Assembly (NCBI GenBank): GCA_964495655.1
Contig: CAZBWK010000025.1
Span: 1-41,847, forward strand
DNA from: JAAYJR01 sp964495655
GTDB lineage: Bacteria; Bacteroidota; Bacteroidia; Bacteroidales; Prolixibacteraceae
Length of the DNA stretch: 41,847 nucleotides
Direction: 5' to 3'
Program-made: the position numbers and the translations under genes
Notes under the pieces: model-generated
What the model was told of the DNA's origin: nothing
Databases searched by the model: none
The model's input: the letters and a program-made list of their open reading frames with translations, nothing else
In this document: piece by piece, positions 33,421 through 41,727 of the stretch
Layout: every line of letters begins with the position of its first letter
Position numbering within the stretch: the stretch's first letter is position 1

Positions 33421-34755
33421 TTAAAATCCACCACCGGCCCGTCCTTTAATCCGGCCTGACTTAGTTAACCCATCATAATGTCTCATCAACAAATGACTCT
33501 CAATTTGTTGCAGAGTATCCAGTACCACCCCAACGAGGATGAGCAATGAGGTGCCTCCGTAAAAATAGGCGAACGACTGGTTGATTCCCATAAGCATGGC
33601 AAATGCCGGCAATATGGTAATCAATCCGAGAAAGATAGATCCCGGAAGTGTTATCCTTGACATTATAGTATCTAGAAACTCAACAGTTCTCTTCCCCGGT
33701 TTTACTCCGGGAATGAATCCCCCGTTCTTTTTCATATCCTCAGCCATCTGGGTGGGGTTAATTGTGATTGCGGTATAAAAATAGGTAAATGCAACCACAA
33801 GCATAAATTGTATAAAATTATACCAGAATCCTGTGATGTTTGATAATGCAGCCGCCACACCACTCATATTTTCAGAATTAGCCATCCCCACAATAGTGAT
33901 AGGCACCATCATGATAGCCTGGGCAAATATTATAGGCATAACCCCTGCGGCATTAACCTTAAGGGGTATATACTGCCTCACACCGCCGTATTGTTTATTG
34001 CCCACTATCCTCTTTGCATACTGCACAGGTATACGTCTGGTACCCTGTACTAACAAAATTGATGCCATAAAAACCAAAAACAGAATAACAAATTCTACGA
34101 GAAACATTACGAGCCCTCCGCCCTGCTGATTGATCCGGGAAGCAAACTCCTGGACAACAGACTGTGGAAGCCTGGCAATTATACCTATCATTATTATAAG
34201 CGAAATTCCGTTTCCTATCCCTTTATCTGTGATACGTTCACCCAGCCACATAACAAACATTGATCCTGCTGTTAAAATAATGACTGAAGAAACAGTAAAC
34301 ATAGCTCCTTTCATTGCAAAGGCTGTTTCAGGAAGCTGATAGTGTAAATTTGTCAGGTATGCAGGTGACTGAAATACAAGTATAATCACTGTCAGGTACC
34401 GGGTTATCTGGTTAATTTTTCTTCTCCCCGACTCACCCTCTTTCTGCAGTCTTTGGAAATAGGGTACTGCAATCCCCATTAATTGTATAACGATTGAGGC
34501 AGTGATATAGGGCATAATACCCAAAGCAAAAATGGATGCCTGCGAGAATGCACCCCCCGAGAACATGTCAATAAGTCCAAGCAGTCCGTCCGAAGTCTGG
34601 CTCTTCAGGTTTTGCAGCTGTGCAGGGTCAACCCCGGGGAGTGAGACAAAGGAACCCAGGCGGTATATCAGAATAAAAAATAACGTTGTTCCGATACGCA
34701 TCCTTAAATCCTCAATCTTGTAAATATTTTTTAAGGTCTCAATAAATCGTTTCAT
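33421..34755 (-). CDS. secY: Protein translocase subunit SecY
   Basis: The 444-residue channel protein has ten predicted membrane helices, an N-terminus IYKIEDLRMRIGTTLFFILI, the plug-region SGGAFSQASIFALGIMPYI and the cytosolic loop GTRRIPVQYAKR that contacts SecA and the ribosome. The C-terminal tail follows LLMRHYDGLTKSG. It is separated from rplO by an unusually long gap of 133 bases that holds a possible internal promoter. Confidence 0.98.
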   Translation of the reverse strand: MKRFIETLKNIYKIEDLRMRIGTTLFFILIYRLGSFVSLPGVDPAQLQNLKSQTSDGLLGLIDMFSGGAFSQASIFALGIMPYITASIVIQLMGIAVPYFQRLQKEGESGRRKINQITRYLTVIILVFQSPAYLTNLHYQLPETAFAMKGAMFTVSSVIILTAGSMFVMWLGERITDKGIGNGISLIIMIGIIARLPQSVVQEFASRINQQGGGLVMFLVEFVILFLVFMASILLVQGTRRIPVQYAKRIVGNKQYGGVRQYIPLKVNAAGVMPIIFAQAIMMVPITIVGMANSENMSGVAAALSNITGFWYNFIQFMLVVAFTYFYTAITINPTQMAEDMKKNGGFIPGVKPGKRTVEFLDTIMSRITLPGSIFLGLITILPAFAMLMGINQSFAYFYGGTSLLILVGVVLDTLQQIESHLLMRHYDGLTKSGRIKGRAGGGF

Positions 34756-34833
34756 CTGTTGATAATAATTTATTTTTAATGGTAATCCCTATGCCCACCG
34801 GGATAACTTCCATGAATTAAAAATCGACGCAGT

Positions 34834-34841
34834 CAAAACTA
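34834..34841 (-). promoter_or_regulatory. Possible internal -7 box upstream of secY
   Basis: The minus-strand sequence TAGTTTTG matches TAnnTTTG within the 133-base rplO-secY gap, about 79 bases before the secY ATG. No TTTG box is present about 20 bases upstream, so support is weak. Confidence 0.28.
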
Positions 34842-34888
34842 TGATCATACTTGGATGTATTTTATTCATGGCTGTTTCATACCACATA

Positions 34889-35335
34889 TCACAGTATTTC
34901 AGTATTACCTTCTAATTTTTCAATTGCTTCTTTGGCGCTTTTCGAAAAAGCGTGTGCTTTAACATCTATCTTCCGCGACAGAGTTCCGCCTCCAAGAATT
35001 TTTATCCGGTCTCTTTTTGAGGCAATTCCTGCATGGATAAGAGTATCTGCATCTATTTTATCAAGGTTGTCCTTTTCAGCCAGGTACTGCAATACATCCA
35101 GATTTATTGCTTTGTACTCAACCCTGTTAATATTTTTAAATCCGAACTTAGGCACAACTCTTTGCAAAGGCATCTGGCCTCCTTCAAATCCGATCTTTTT
35201 TGAATAACCTGATCTGGATTTCTGGCCTTTATGTCCCCTTGTTGAAGTACCGCCGTATCCGGATCCCTGTCCCCGACCAATCCTTTTCCTCTTCGATGTA
35301 GATCCTTTCGCGGGTTTTAAATTACTTAAATCCAT
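34889..35335 (-). CDS. rplO: 50S ribosomal protein L15
   Basis: The 148-residue L15 starts MDLSNLKPAKGSTSKRKRIG and has the Gly-rich GRGQGSGYGGTSTRGHKGQK segment that threads into 23S rRNA, then GFEGGQMPLQRVVPKFGF. The C-terminal globular part ends in an Ala/Lys helix. It follows rpmD by 24 bases. Confidence 0.98.
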   Translation of the reverse strand: MDLSNLKPAKGSTSKRKRIGRGQGSGYGGTSTRGHKGQKSRSGYSKKIGFEGGQMPLQRVVPKFGFKNINRVEYKAINLDVLQYLAEKDNLDKIDADTLIHAGIASKRDRIKILGGGTLSRKIDVKAHAFSKSAKEAIEKLEGNTEIL

Positions 35336-35359
35336 ATTCTCAATTATTTGAAATATTTT

Positions 35360-35539
35360 TTATACCTCTTCTACTTTTACCAAATGTCCTAATTTCTTAG
35401 CCATTCCAATAATATTCGGAGTATCTTCATGCTCTACGGTCTGGTGCATCTTTCTCAATCCCAAAGCCTCCAGGGTAGCCTTTTGCCTTTTATTCGAACC
35501 GATACTACTTTTTATCTGTGTAATTCTCAATTTAGCCAT
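35360..35539 (-). CDS. rpmD: 50S ribosomal protein L30
   Basis: The protein has 59 residues from MAKLRITQIKSSIGSNKRQK. A longer frame from 35602 runs into rpsE and is not the gene start. LGLRKMHQTVEHEDTPNIIG is diagnostic. The ATG lies four bases after the rpsE stop. Confidence 0.96.
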   Translation of the reverse strand: MAKLRITQIKSSIGSNKRQKATLEALGLRKMHQTVEHEDTPNIIGMAKKLGHLVKVEEV

Positions 35540-35543
35540 TGCT

Positions 35544-36059
35544 TTATCCTTTAAATACTTTTTCCAATGATATTCCCCTCTGTTCAGCCACTGCATAAGC
35601 ATCTCTCATCTCCAGCAGAGCCTCCATTGTAGCTTTAACAAGGTTGTGTGGGTTAGAAGATCCTTTCGACTTAGCAAGGATATCAGTAATACCAACACTC
35701 TCCAGCACAGCGCGCATAGCTCCTCCGGCCACCACTCCCGTACCTGTAGATGCCGGCTTTAGCAGTACATGTGCCCCTCCGAATTTCGCTGACTGTTCGT
35801 GGGGGATAGTTCCGTTAATAACAGGAATTTTCATCAGGTTTTTCTTAGCTGCTTCCACGCCTTTGGCAATGGCAGTAGTAACCTCACTCGCTTTACCCAG
35901 TCCCCAGCCCACAATGCCTTCTTCGTTGCCGACAACTACAATTGCAGAAAAACTGAAAGTACGTCCACCCTTGGTAACCTTAGTTACACGGTTAATAGCT
36001 ACCAGCCTGTCTTTTAGTTCAAGATCGCTTGTTTTAACTTTTTTACTTATTGTTGCCAT
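35544..36059 (-). CDS. rpsE: 30S ribosomal protein S5
   Basis: The 171-residue S5 has the double-stranded RNA-binding-like N-terminal domain (VTKGGRTFSFSAIVVVGNE) and the C-terminal domain with GTGVVAGGAMRAVLESVGI. It contributes to decoding accuracy. Spacing to rplR is seven bases. Confidence 0.98.
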   Translation of the reverse strand: MATISKKVKTSDLELKDRLVAINRVTKVTKGGRTFSFSAIVVVGNEEGIVGWGLGKASEVTTAIAKGVEAAKKNLMKIPVINGTIPHEQSAKFGGAHVLLKPASTGTGVVAGGAMRAVLESVGITDILAKSKGSSNPHNLVKATMEALLEMRDAYAVAEQRGISLEKVFKG

Positions 36060-36066
36060 AATACTT

Positions 36067-36423
36067 TTAGAATTTAAGACCGGTTTTACGGGCTGCTTCA
36101 GCCAATTTTTTCACTCTCCCGTGGTATAGATATCCATTCCTGTCGAAAACAACTTTATCGATGCCGGCATCAAGAGCTTTTTGTGCTATCAATTGGCCCA
36201 CAAGGGCAGCTTTTTCGCTTTTATTGACTTTCTGAGATGCAATATCCTTTTCTAACGAGCCTGCGGCAACCAGTGTCTGACCTTTGGTATCGTTAATGAT
36301 CTGCACATAGATCTCCTTATTACTCCTGAATACGCTCAGGCGGGGACGTTCAGCTGTACCTGTCACAATTTTTCTGACCCGGTTTTTAATTCTGTTTCGC
36401 CTTTCTGATTTTGTTAATCCCAT
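36067..36423 (-). CDS. rplR: 50S ribosomal protein L18
   Basis: The 118-residue L18 binds 5S rRNA. Visible motifs are RPRLSVFRSNKEIYVQIIND and FDRNGYLYHGRVKKLAEAAR, close to the C-terminus. The start MGLTKSERRNRIKNRVRKI gives the usual basic N-terminal arm. Confidence 0.97.
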   Translation of the reverse strand: MGLTKSERRNRIKNRVRKIVTGTAERPRLSVFRSNKEIYVQIINDTKGQTLVAAGSLEKDIASQKVNKSEKAALVGQLIAQKALDAGIDKVVFDRNGYLYHGRVKKLAEAARKTGLKF

Positions 36424-36443
36424 AATAATAATTGTTTCAATAA

Positions 36444-37001
36444 TTATTTAGATGCGGCTTTACCAGCTTTACGCCGTAACACTTCACCAACAAACTTAAT
36501 ACCTTTTCCTTTATATGGTTCAGGTTTCCTGAACGATCTGATCTTCGCCGCAACCTGTCCGACCAGCTGTTTGTCAATACTCCTGAGAGTAATAACAGGA
36601 TTGCTTCGTTTATCTGATCTGGTTTCCACCTTAACTTCGGGCGGAACCTGAAGGTATGTATGGTGTGAATATCCCAAAACAAGGTCGAGGACATCATCAC
36701 GGAACAATTCGGCACGATAACCTACACCCACTAATTCAAGTTTTATCTCATACTCTTTCACAACACCGTTGACCATATTATTTACCAGAGCACGGTAAAG
36801 TCCATGCATTGATTTATACCGTTTTGTCTCTTTCGAACGGTTAAATTTGATCTGATTATCCTCAATAGTGATCCCGATCCCAGGGTCAACCTGCTGTTTC
36901 AGCTCACCAAGCGGGCCTTTAACGGTAACGAGGTTATCCTCGCTGATCTTTACATCAACTCCTGCCGGTATTTCAATTGGTAATTTACCTATTCTTGACA
37001 T
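36444..37001 (-). CDS. rplF: 50S ribosomal protein L6
   Basis: The 185-residue L6 has two repeated L6 domains: MSRIGKLPIEIPAGVDVKIS at the start and the C-terminal KGKGIKFVGEVLRRKAGKAA, which contacts the sarcin-ricin loop region. Twenty bases separate it from rplR. Confidence 0.98.
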   Translation of the reverse strand: MSRIGKLPIEIPAGVDVKISEDNLVTVKGPLGELKQQVDPGIGITIEDNQIKFNRSKETKRYKSMHGLYRALVNNMVNGVVKEYEIKLELVGVGYRAELFRDDVLDLVLGYSHHTYLQVPPEVKVETRSDKRSNPVITLRSIDKQLVGQVAAKIRSFRKPEPYKGKGIKFVGEVLRRKAGKAASK

Positions 37002-37016
37002 GACCTGTATCTCCTT

Positions 37017-37424
37017 TTAATAGACGTAACATAAAATTTCACCACCGATATTTTTCTCACGTGCCTCCTTGTCGGTAATAACACCTTCTGATGTTGAAAT
37101 TACAGCAATTCCCAACCCGTTCAACACACGTGGTATATCAGTGTTGTCGCAATATTTTCGCAATCCCGGTTTACTGATCCTTTTCAACCCTTTAATGGCC
37201 GGAAGCCTGGTTTCCGGGTTGTATTTCAGAGCAATCTTGATATTTCCCTGATATCCGGCATCGTCCTCAAACTTATAATTCAGGATATATCCTTTATCTT
37301 TCAAAATTTTTGTAATCTCCTTTTTGAGGTTTGAAGCAGGAATATCCACAACCTTTTTCTTAGCAAGATTTGCATTTCTTATCCTGGTCAGATAATCTGC
37401 TATCGGATCTGATATTTTACTCAT
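37017..37424 (-). CDS. rpsH: 30S ribosomal protein S8
   Basis: The 135-residue S8 shows DPIADYLTRIRNANLAKKK at the start and LNGLGIAVISTSEGVITDKE, then the GGEILCYVY end, which forms the 16S helix 21 contact. In E. coli S8 represses the spc operon; no matching mRNA structure was tested here. Confidence 0.98.
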   Translation of the reverse strand: MSKISDPIADYLTRIRNANLAKKKVVDIPASNLKKEITKILKDKGYILNYKFEDDAGYQGNIKIALKYNPETRLPAIKGLKRISKPGLRKYCDNTDIPRVLNGLGIAVISTSEGVITDKEAREKNIGGEILCYVY

Positions 37425-37442
37425 TTTAATAACATTTACAAA

Positions 37443-37712
37443 TTACCAACTGGCTTTTTTAACTCCCGGGATCAATCCTGATGAAGCCATTTCCCTGAAA
37501 TTTATCCTGCTTATTCCGAACTGCCTCATATAGCCTTTGGGCCTTCCGGTAAGTTTACAACGGTTATGCAAACGCACACGTGAAGAGTTTTTAGGCAGTT
37601 TTTGCAAGCCGGCCATGTCACCCTCAGCTTTCAGTCTGGCACGTTTTTCAGCATATTTTTCAACCAGTCTTGCCCTCTTTACCTCGCGGGCTTTCATTGA
37701 TTCCTTTGCCAT
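37443..37712 (-). CDS. rpsN: 30S ribosomal protein S14 (long, zinc-free type)
   Basis: The 89-residue S14 is the longer form without CxxC zinc motifs (a single Cys at about 52). It ends GISRINFREMASSGLIPGVK plus KASW. The ATG is three bases after the rplE stop codon. Confidence 0.97.
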   Translation of the reverse strand: MAKESMKAREVKRARLVEKYAEKRARLKAEGDMAGLQKLPKNSSRVRLHNRCKLTGRPKGYMRQFGISRINFREMASSGLIPGVKKASW

Positions 37713-37715
37713 ATA

Positions 37716-38273
37716 TTAATTCTTTTTTACATTTTTAAAAGGCAATCCCAGTGCTTTAAGCAAAGCAAAACCTTCTTCATCAGATTTTGCAGAAGTAACG
37801 AAGGTAATGTTCATACCGTTGATTTTATTCACTTTGTCCATGACAATTTCAGGGAACACGATCTGTTCCGACACACCGAGAGTATAATTACCCCTTCCGT
37901 CCATTTTACTTTCAATTCCGCGAAAATCCCTGATCCTTGGCAATGCTGCCGAGATCAGACGGTCGAGGAACTCATACATTCTGTTTCTCCGAAGGGTAAC
38001 ACACACCCCGATAGGCATCTTCCTTCTCAGTTTAAAATTGGAGATATCCTTTTTTGAAACTGTCTGAACAGCTTTTTGTCCTGCAATCATCGTCATCTCC
38101 TGTGTTGCAACATCAATAATCTTCTTATCGGCAATTGCTGCTCCCACACCCTGGTTGAGAACGATCTTTTCCAATCTCGGAACCTGCATAACCGACGAAT
38201 AATTAAATTCTTTTTTCAATATTTCGGTTATCTCTTCCTTATATTTCTTTTTAAGAGTTGGCGTATATTTCAT
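37716..38273 (-). CDS. rplE: 50S ribosomal protein L5
   Basis: The 185-residue L5 binds 5S rRNA and contacts P-site tRNA. LEKIVLNQGVGAA, FKLRRKMPIGVCVTLRR and DFRGIESKMDGRGNYTLG are conserved. The start MKYTPTLKKKYKEEI is normal. However, the bases around its ATG belong to a repeat unit, and the usually short rplX-rplE gap is expanded and interrupted by the N-run. Its translation start context may therefore be altered or the assembly faulty. Confidence 0.97.
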   Translation of the reverse strand: MKYTPTLKKKYKEEITEILKKEFNYSSVMQVPRLEKIVLNQGVGAAIADKKIIDVATQEMTMIAGQKAVQTVSKKDISNFKLRRKMPIGVCVTLRRNRMYEFLDRLISAALPRIRDFRGIESKMDGRGNYTLGVSEQIVFPEIVMDKVNKINGMNITFVTSAKSDEEGFALLKALGLPFKNVKKN

Positions 38274-38504
38274 CTCATTATAATTGTTAATTTTTTCGAC
38301 ATTCGATAGAACTCGTCATTTATAATGTTTCTCCTGTATGTATGATAGTACATGACTCGTTTCATCTCATTATAATTGTTAATTTTTTCGACATTTACCT
38401 CGTCATTAGTGTCTGTTTTAACGGTACTCGATAGAATTCGCAAGCTCATTTCGATAGAACTCGTCATTTATAATGTTTCTCCTGTATGTATGATAGTACA
38501 TGAC
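38268..38504 (-). repeat. 92-bp-period direct repeats upstream of rplE
   Basis: A 36-bp block at 38268-38303, which includes the rplE start codon, recurs exactly at 38360-38395, offset by 92 bases. A 54-bp block at 38303-38356 recurs exactly at 38451-38504, ending at the N-run. The second unit carries a 55-bp insertion (38396-38450) that is itself built of shortened, diverged pieces of the unit. Ten bases after the N-run (38605-38614) also match the unit. The repeats are seen directly; their copy number is hidden by the gap. Confidence 0.9.
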
Positions 38505-38604
38505 NNNNNNNNNNNNNNNNNNNNNNNNNNNNNNNNNNNNNNNNNNNNNNNNNNNNNNNNNNNNNNNNNNNNNNNNNNNNNNNNNNNNNNNNNNNNNNNN
38601 NNNN
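38505..38604. other. Assembly gap of 100 N
   Basis: Exactly 100 unresolved bases, the conventional size for a scaffold gap of unknown length, interrupt the repeat array between rplX and rplE. The true length is unknown. Confidence 0.98.
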
Positions 38605-38612
38605 TCGTTTCA

Positions 38613-38936
38613 TCACTTAATCTCCTCTCCGGATTTTTTCGAATAACGAACTAATTTATTTTTATCATTCAATCTTCTTCCCACTCTTGTTGGTTCACCG
38701 GTTTTAGGGTCAACCACCATTAGATTGGAAATATGCACAGATGCTTCCTGTTCGATAATACCTCCCTGCGGATGTTTTGCGTCAGGCTTGGTATGTTTTT
38801 TAATCAGGTTAACCCCTTCAACAATTGCTCTGTCGCTCTTTCTTAACACTTCAAGCACCCTTCCTTTATGGCCTTTGTCGTTTCCTGTAATAACAACAAC
38901 AGTGTCACCTTTCTTTATGTGTAGTTTTTTCTGCAT
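38613..38936 (-). CDS. rplX: 50S ribosomal protein L24
   Basis: The 107-residue L24 has the KOW motif KKGDTVVVITGNDKGHKGRV, then NLIKKHTKPDAKHPQGGIIE. It starts early 50S assembly. The stop codon lies nine bases from the N-run, so the 3' flank toward rplE is unresolved. Confidence 0.97.
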   Translation of the reverse strand: MQKKLHIKKGDTVVVITGNDKGHKGRVLEVLRKSDRAIVEGVNLIKKHTKPDAKHPQGGIIEQEASVHISNLMVVDPKTGEPTRVGRRLNDKNKLVRYSKKSGEEIK

Positions 38937-38957
38937 TTTAAAACTTTTTACTAAAAT

Positions 38958-39323
38958 TTACAGTACTTCAGGTGCAAGAGAAATAATTTTCATATTCTTA
39001 TCCCTTAATTCACGCGAGACCGGCCCGAAAATACGGGTACCTCTTATTTCACCCAGGTTGTTCAGCAGTACAACAGCATTATCGTCAAAACGAATATATG
39101 AACCATCCGGACGGCGAATCTCCTTTTTTGTGCGAACAACAATAGCTTTGGAAACAGTACCTTTCTTAACATCACTTCCTGGTATAGCGCTTTTCACGGT
39201 AACCACAATTGTATCGCCGATAGATGCATACCTTTTCCCCGTACCACCAAGTACACGTATGCAGAGAACCTCTTTGGCACCGCTGTTATCAGCGACCATA
39301 CATCTTGTTTCTTGTTGTATCAT
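38958..39323 (-). CDS. rplN: 50S ribosomal protein L14
   Basis: The 121-residue L14 begins MIQQETRCMVADNSGAKEVL and has GGTGKRYASIGDTIVVTVK. It contacts the 30S subunit and is the docking site of silencing factor RsfS in other bacteria. Two bases separate it from the rpsQ stop. Confidence 0.98.
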   Translation of the reverse strand: MIQQETRCMVADNSGAKEVLCIRVLGGTGKRYASIGDTIVVTVKSAIPGSDVKKGTVSKAIVVRTKKEIRRPDGSYIRFDDNAVVLLNNLGEIRGTRIFGPVSRELRDKNMKIISLAPEVL

Positions 39324-39325
39324 AA

Positions 39326-39592
39326 TTATTTCGCTCTTTCAATTATACCAATTAGCCTCCAACATTTATTCTTACTCAGCGGTCTGGTTTCCATAATCCT
39401 TACCAGGTCGCCAATGTTGGAATCCTCTTTCTCATCGTGGGCATAAAACTTAGTTGTTTTATTTACGAACTTACCGTAGATAGGATGTTTCACTTTACGT
39501 TTCACAGCAACAACTATGGTCTTATCCATTTTATTGCTTATTACAATTCCTGTTCTCTCTTTTCTGAGATTTCTCACTTTTTTCTCTTCCAT
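39326..39592 (-). CDS. rpsQ: 30S ribosomal protein S17
   Basis: The protein has 88 residues from MEEKKVRNLRKERTGIVISN. An in-frame ATG further upstream at 39616 would overlap rpmC and is not preferred. The OB-fold shows KMDKTIVVAVKRKVKHPIYG and the C-terminal ETRPLSKNKCWRL. Confidence 0.97.
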   Translation of the reverse strand: MEEKKVRNLRKERTGIVISNKMDKTIVVAVKRKVKHPIYGKFVNKTTKFYAHDEKEDSNIGDLVRIMETRPLSKNKCWRLIGIIERAK

Positions 39593-39599
39593 CGCTGAC

Positions 39600-39803
39600 T
39601 TAATTCTGGGTTTCACTTAGCTCCCTTTGACGGTACACTGTTTTCAGGCGCGCAATATTTTTTTTGGCCTCCTTTATCTTCATAGGATTATCCAAAGGTG
39701 ATACTGCATGGTTCATTCTGAGGCGCACCAGTGTCTCTTTTTCCAGTTCGATTCTTTCAACGATCTCCTTAGTGGTCATCTCCTGAATTTCTGATCTCTT
39801 CAT
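39600..39803 (-). CDS. rpmC: 50S ribosomal protein L29
   Basis: The 67-residue two-helix L29 has the motif LRMNHAVSPLDNPMKIKEAK followed by NIARLKTVYRQRE. It lies at the exit tunnel near the docking site for SRP and trigger factor. It is 15 bases after rplP. Confidence 0.97.
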   Translation of the reverse strand: MKRSEIQEMTTKEIVERIELEKETLVRLRMNHAVSPLDNPMKIKEAKKNIARLKTVYRQRELSETQN

Positions 39804-39818
39804 AATTTTTTCACCTTT

Positions 39819-40241
39819 TTATTCTTGAATATAATCCCTTCTTACTACTAACTTCGTGCTTACCGGCAACTTCTGTGCGGCAAGGCGAAGAGCTTCTTTT
39901 GCAATTCCGTAAGGCACACCGTCGGCTTCGATAATGATCCTTCCGGGTGTAACAGGTGCAACAAAGGCTTCCGGGGCTCCCTTACCTTTACCCATACGTA
40001 CCTCTGCAGGTTTTTTGGTAATAGGTTTATCGGGGAATATCCTTATCCATATCTGTCCCTGTCTCTGCATATGGCGTGTAACTGCCACCCTTGCTGCCTC
40101 AATCTGACGACCGGTGATCCACGCTTCTTCCAACGTTTTAATACCGAAGGAACCAAATGCAAGCTGATTGCCCCTTTGTGCATTGCCTTTCATCCGGCCC
40201 TTTTGTACTCTCCTGAATTTAACTTTTTTTGGCTGTAACAT
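39819..40241 (-). CDS. rplP: 50S ribosomal protein L16
   Basis: The 140-residue L16 starts MLQPKKVKFRRVQKGRMKGN and contains the conserved loop RMGKGKGAPEAFVAPVTPGR, near the A-site tRNA elbow. It lies 26 bases after rpsC. Confidence 0.98.
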   Translation of the reverse strand: MLQPKKVKFRRVQKGRMKGNAQRGNQLAFGSFGIKTLEEAWITGRQIEAARVAVTRHMQRQGQIWIRIFPDKPITKKPAEVRMGKGKGAPEAFVAPVTPGRIIIEADGVPYGIAKEALRLAAQKLPVSTKLVVRRDYIQE

Positions 40242-40267
40242 TATATAAATTTGTAAGCGTTAAACCC

Positions 40268-40981
40268 CTATTTTCTTCTTCTGGTCCTTGTACCGCTATT
40301 AGAACCCTTGCCCCCTCTGGCCTGTTTCTGGCCAATATTGGGCGAGAGATCACGATTCCCGTAAACCATACCTTTACATATCCAGACCTTCACTCCAATG
40401 AGTCCGGTCTTGGTTATTGCCTCTGCCAGTGCATAATCGATATCAGCACGTAATGTATGCAAAGGAGTACGACCATCCTTATACATTTCCGAACGTGCCA
40501 TTTCAGCGCCGTTCAGTCGTCCTGATACCTGTATCTTAATACCCTCGGCTCCCATCCTCATGGTTGAAGCAATGGCCATCTTCACAGCCCTTCTGTAAGC
40601 AATCTTACCTTCTATCTGCCTTGCCACGTTATTGGCAACAATTCTGGCATCCAGCTCAGGCCGTTTAATTTCAAAAATGTTGATCTGAACCTCTTTACTG
40701 GTAATTTTCTTTAACTCTTCCTTAAGCTTGTCAACTTCCTGTCCGCCTTTACCTATAATAATACCGGGGCGCGAAGTGTGCACAGTTATGGTGATAAGTT
40801 TTAAAGTACGTTCAATAACTATTTTTGAAATACTGGCTTTAGCCAAACGGGCATTTAAATATTCCCTTATCTTCTGGTCTTCGGTCAATTTTTCACCATA
40901 ATCGTCACCCCCGAACCAATTCGAGTCCCAACCGTTGATAAACCCTAAACGATTTGAAATTGGATTTACTTTTTGTCCCAT
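40268..40981 (-). CDS. rpsC: 30S ribosomal protein S3
   Basis: The 237-residue S3 has the KH domain GKGGQEVDKLKEELKK and the C-terminal domain ending in a basic tail (GGKGSNSGTRTRRRK). It forms part of the mRNA entry helicase. Only six bases separate it from rplV. Confidence 0.98.
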   Translation of the reverse strand: MGQKVNPISNRLGFINGWDSNWFGGDDYGEKLTEDQKIREYLNARLAKASISKIVIERTLKLITITVHTSRPGIIIGKGGQEVDKLKEELKKITSKEVQINIFEIKRPELDARIVANNVARQIEGKIAYRRAVKMAIASTMRMGAEGIKIQVSGRLNGAEMARSEMYKDGRTPLHTLRADIDYALAEAITKTGLIGVKVWICKGMVYGNRDLSPNIGQKQARGGKGSNSGTRTRRRK

Positions 40982-40987
40982 GTACTA

Positions 40988-41407
40988 TTAATTAAGATTT
41001 TCTTCAACATCACTTTCTTTTTTGTCTACGTATATAGTTACGTGATTAGAACGTTTCCTGATACGGTGGGCACGTCCCTGGGGAGCCGGACGCAGCCTTT
41101 TCAGAATTCGGCCTGAATCAACCATAATTTTTTTAACGTATAATTTATTTTCATCTAAACGTTCTCCTTCATTTTTAGCCTGCCAGTTGGCAATAGCCGA
41201 TAAAAGGAGCTTTTCAACTTTCCTGGATGCTTCCTGTGATGAATATTTTAAAACATCCAGTGCCTTATTCACCTCCATGCCGCGGATTGAATCGGCTACC
41301 AGCCTCATTTTTCTTGGTGATGTAGGGCAGTTACGCAGAAAAGCATAATATTGTTTTTTATTTGCTTCTTTTCGTTTTTCAGCTGCTAATCTTTTTCTGG
41401 CACCCAT
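40988..41407 (-). CDS. rplV: 50S ribosomal protein L22
   Basis: The 139-residue L22 has NCPTSPRKMRLVADSIRGME and the tunnel-lining beta-hairpin segment LRPAPQGRAHRIRKRSNHVT. The N-terminus carries a Lys/Arg/Ala-rich extension of about 20 residues and the C-terminus a short acidic tail. Confidence 0.97.
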   Translation of the reverse strand: MGARKRLAAEKRKEANKKQYYAFLRNCPTSPRKMRLVADSIRGMEVNKALDVLKYSSQEASRKVEKLLLSAIANWQAKNEGERLDENKLYVKKIMVDSGRILKRLRPAPQGRAHRIRKRSNHVTIYVDKKESDVEENLN

Positions 41408-41445
41408 TATATAATCTTTATAGTTTTCAAATTAATCTGCAAAAT

Positions 41446-41712
41446 TTATTTCCTGTTTCCTGCATGACTTCTGAACGTACGGGTAGGTGCAAATTCACCC
41501 AGCTTATGGCCAACCATATTCTCGGTAATATATACCGGAATAAATTTATTCCCGTTATGCACTGCAATAGTATGACCCACAAAATCGGGAGAAATTACAG
41601 ATGCCCTGGCCCATGTCTTGACCACTGATTTTTTTCCCTTATCATTCATTGCCAGAACTTTTCTCTCCAGCTTGAAATCGATAAACGGACCTTTTTTTAA
41701 TGAACGACTCAT
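41446..41712 (-). CDS. rpsS: 30S ribosomal protein S19
   Basis: The 88-residue S19 begins MSRSLKKGPFIDFKLERKVL and has VGHTIAVHNGNKFIPVYITE and FAPTRTFRSHAGN at the end. It binds the 16S head with S13. It lies 15 bases after rplB. Confidence 0.98.
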   Translation of the reverse strand: MSRSLKKGPFIDFKLERKVLAMNDKGKKSVVKTWARASVISPDFVGHTIAVHNGNKFIPVYITENMVGHKLGEFAPTRTFRSHAGNRK

Positions 41713-41727
41713 AATTTTCTACTTAAA

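Noticed and set aside
38270..38467. A 65-residue minus-strand open frame before rplE
   Set aside because: It is made wholly of the repeat units, overlaps the rplE start codon and borders the assembly gap; there is no independent evidence that it is a gene.
38268..38504. CRISPR-like array upstream of rplE
   Set aside because: The repeats are 36 and 54 bp in a nested duplication, spacers are not of uniform length, part of the repeat is the rplE start region, and no cas genes are present.
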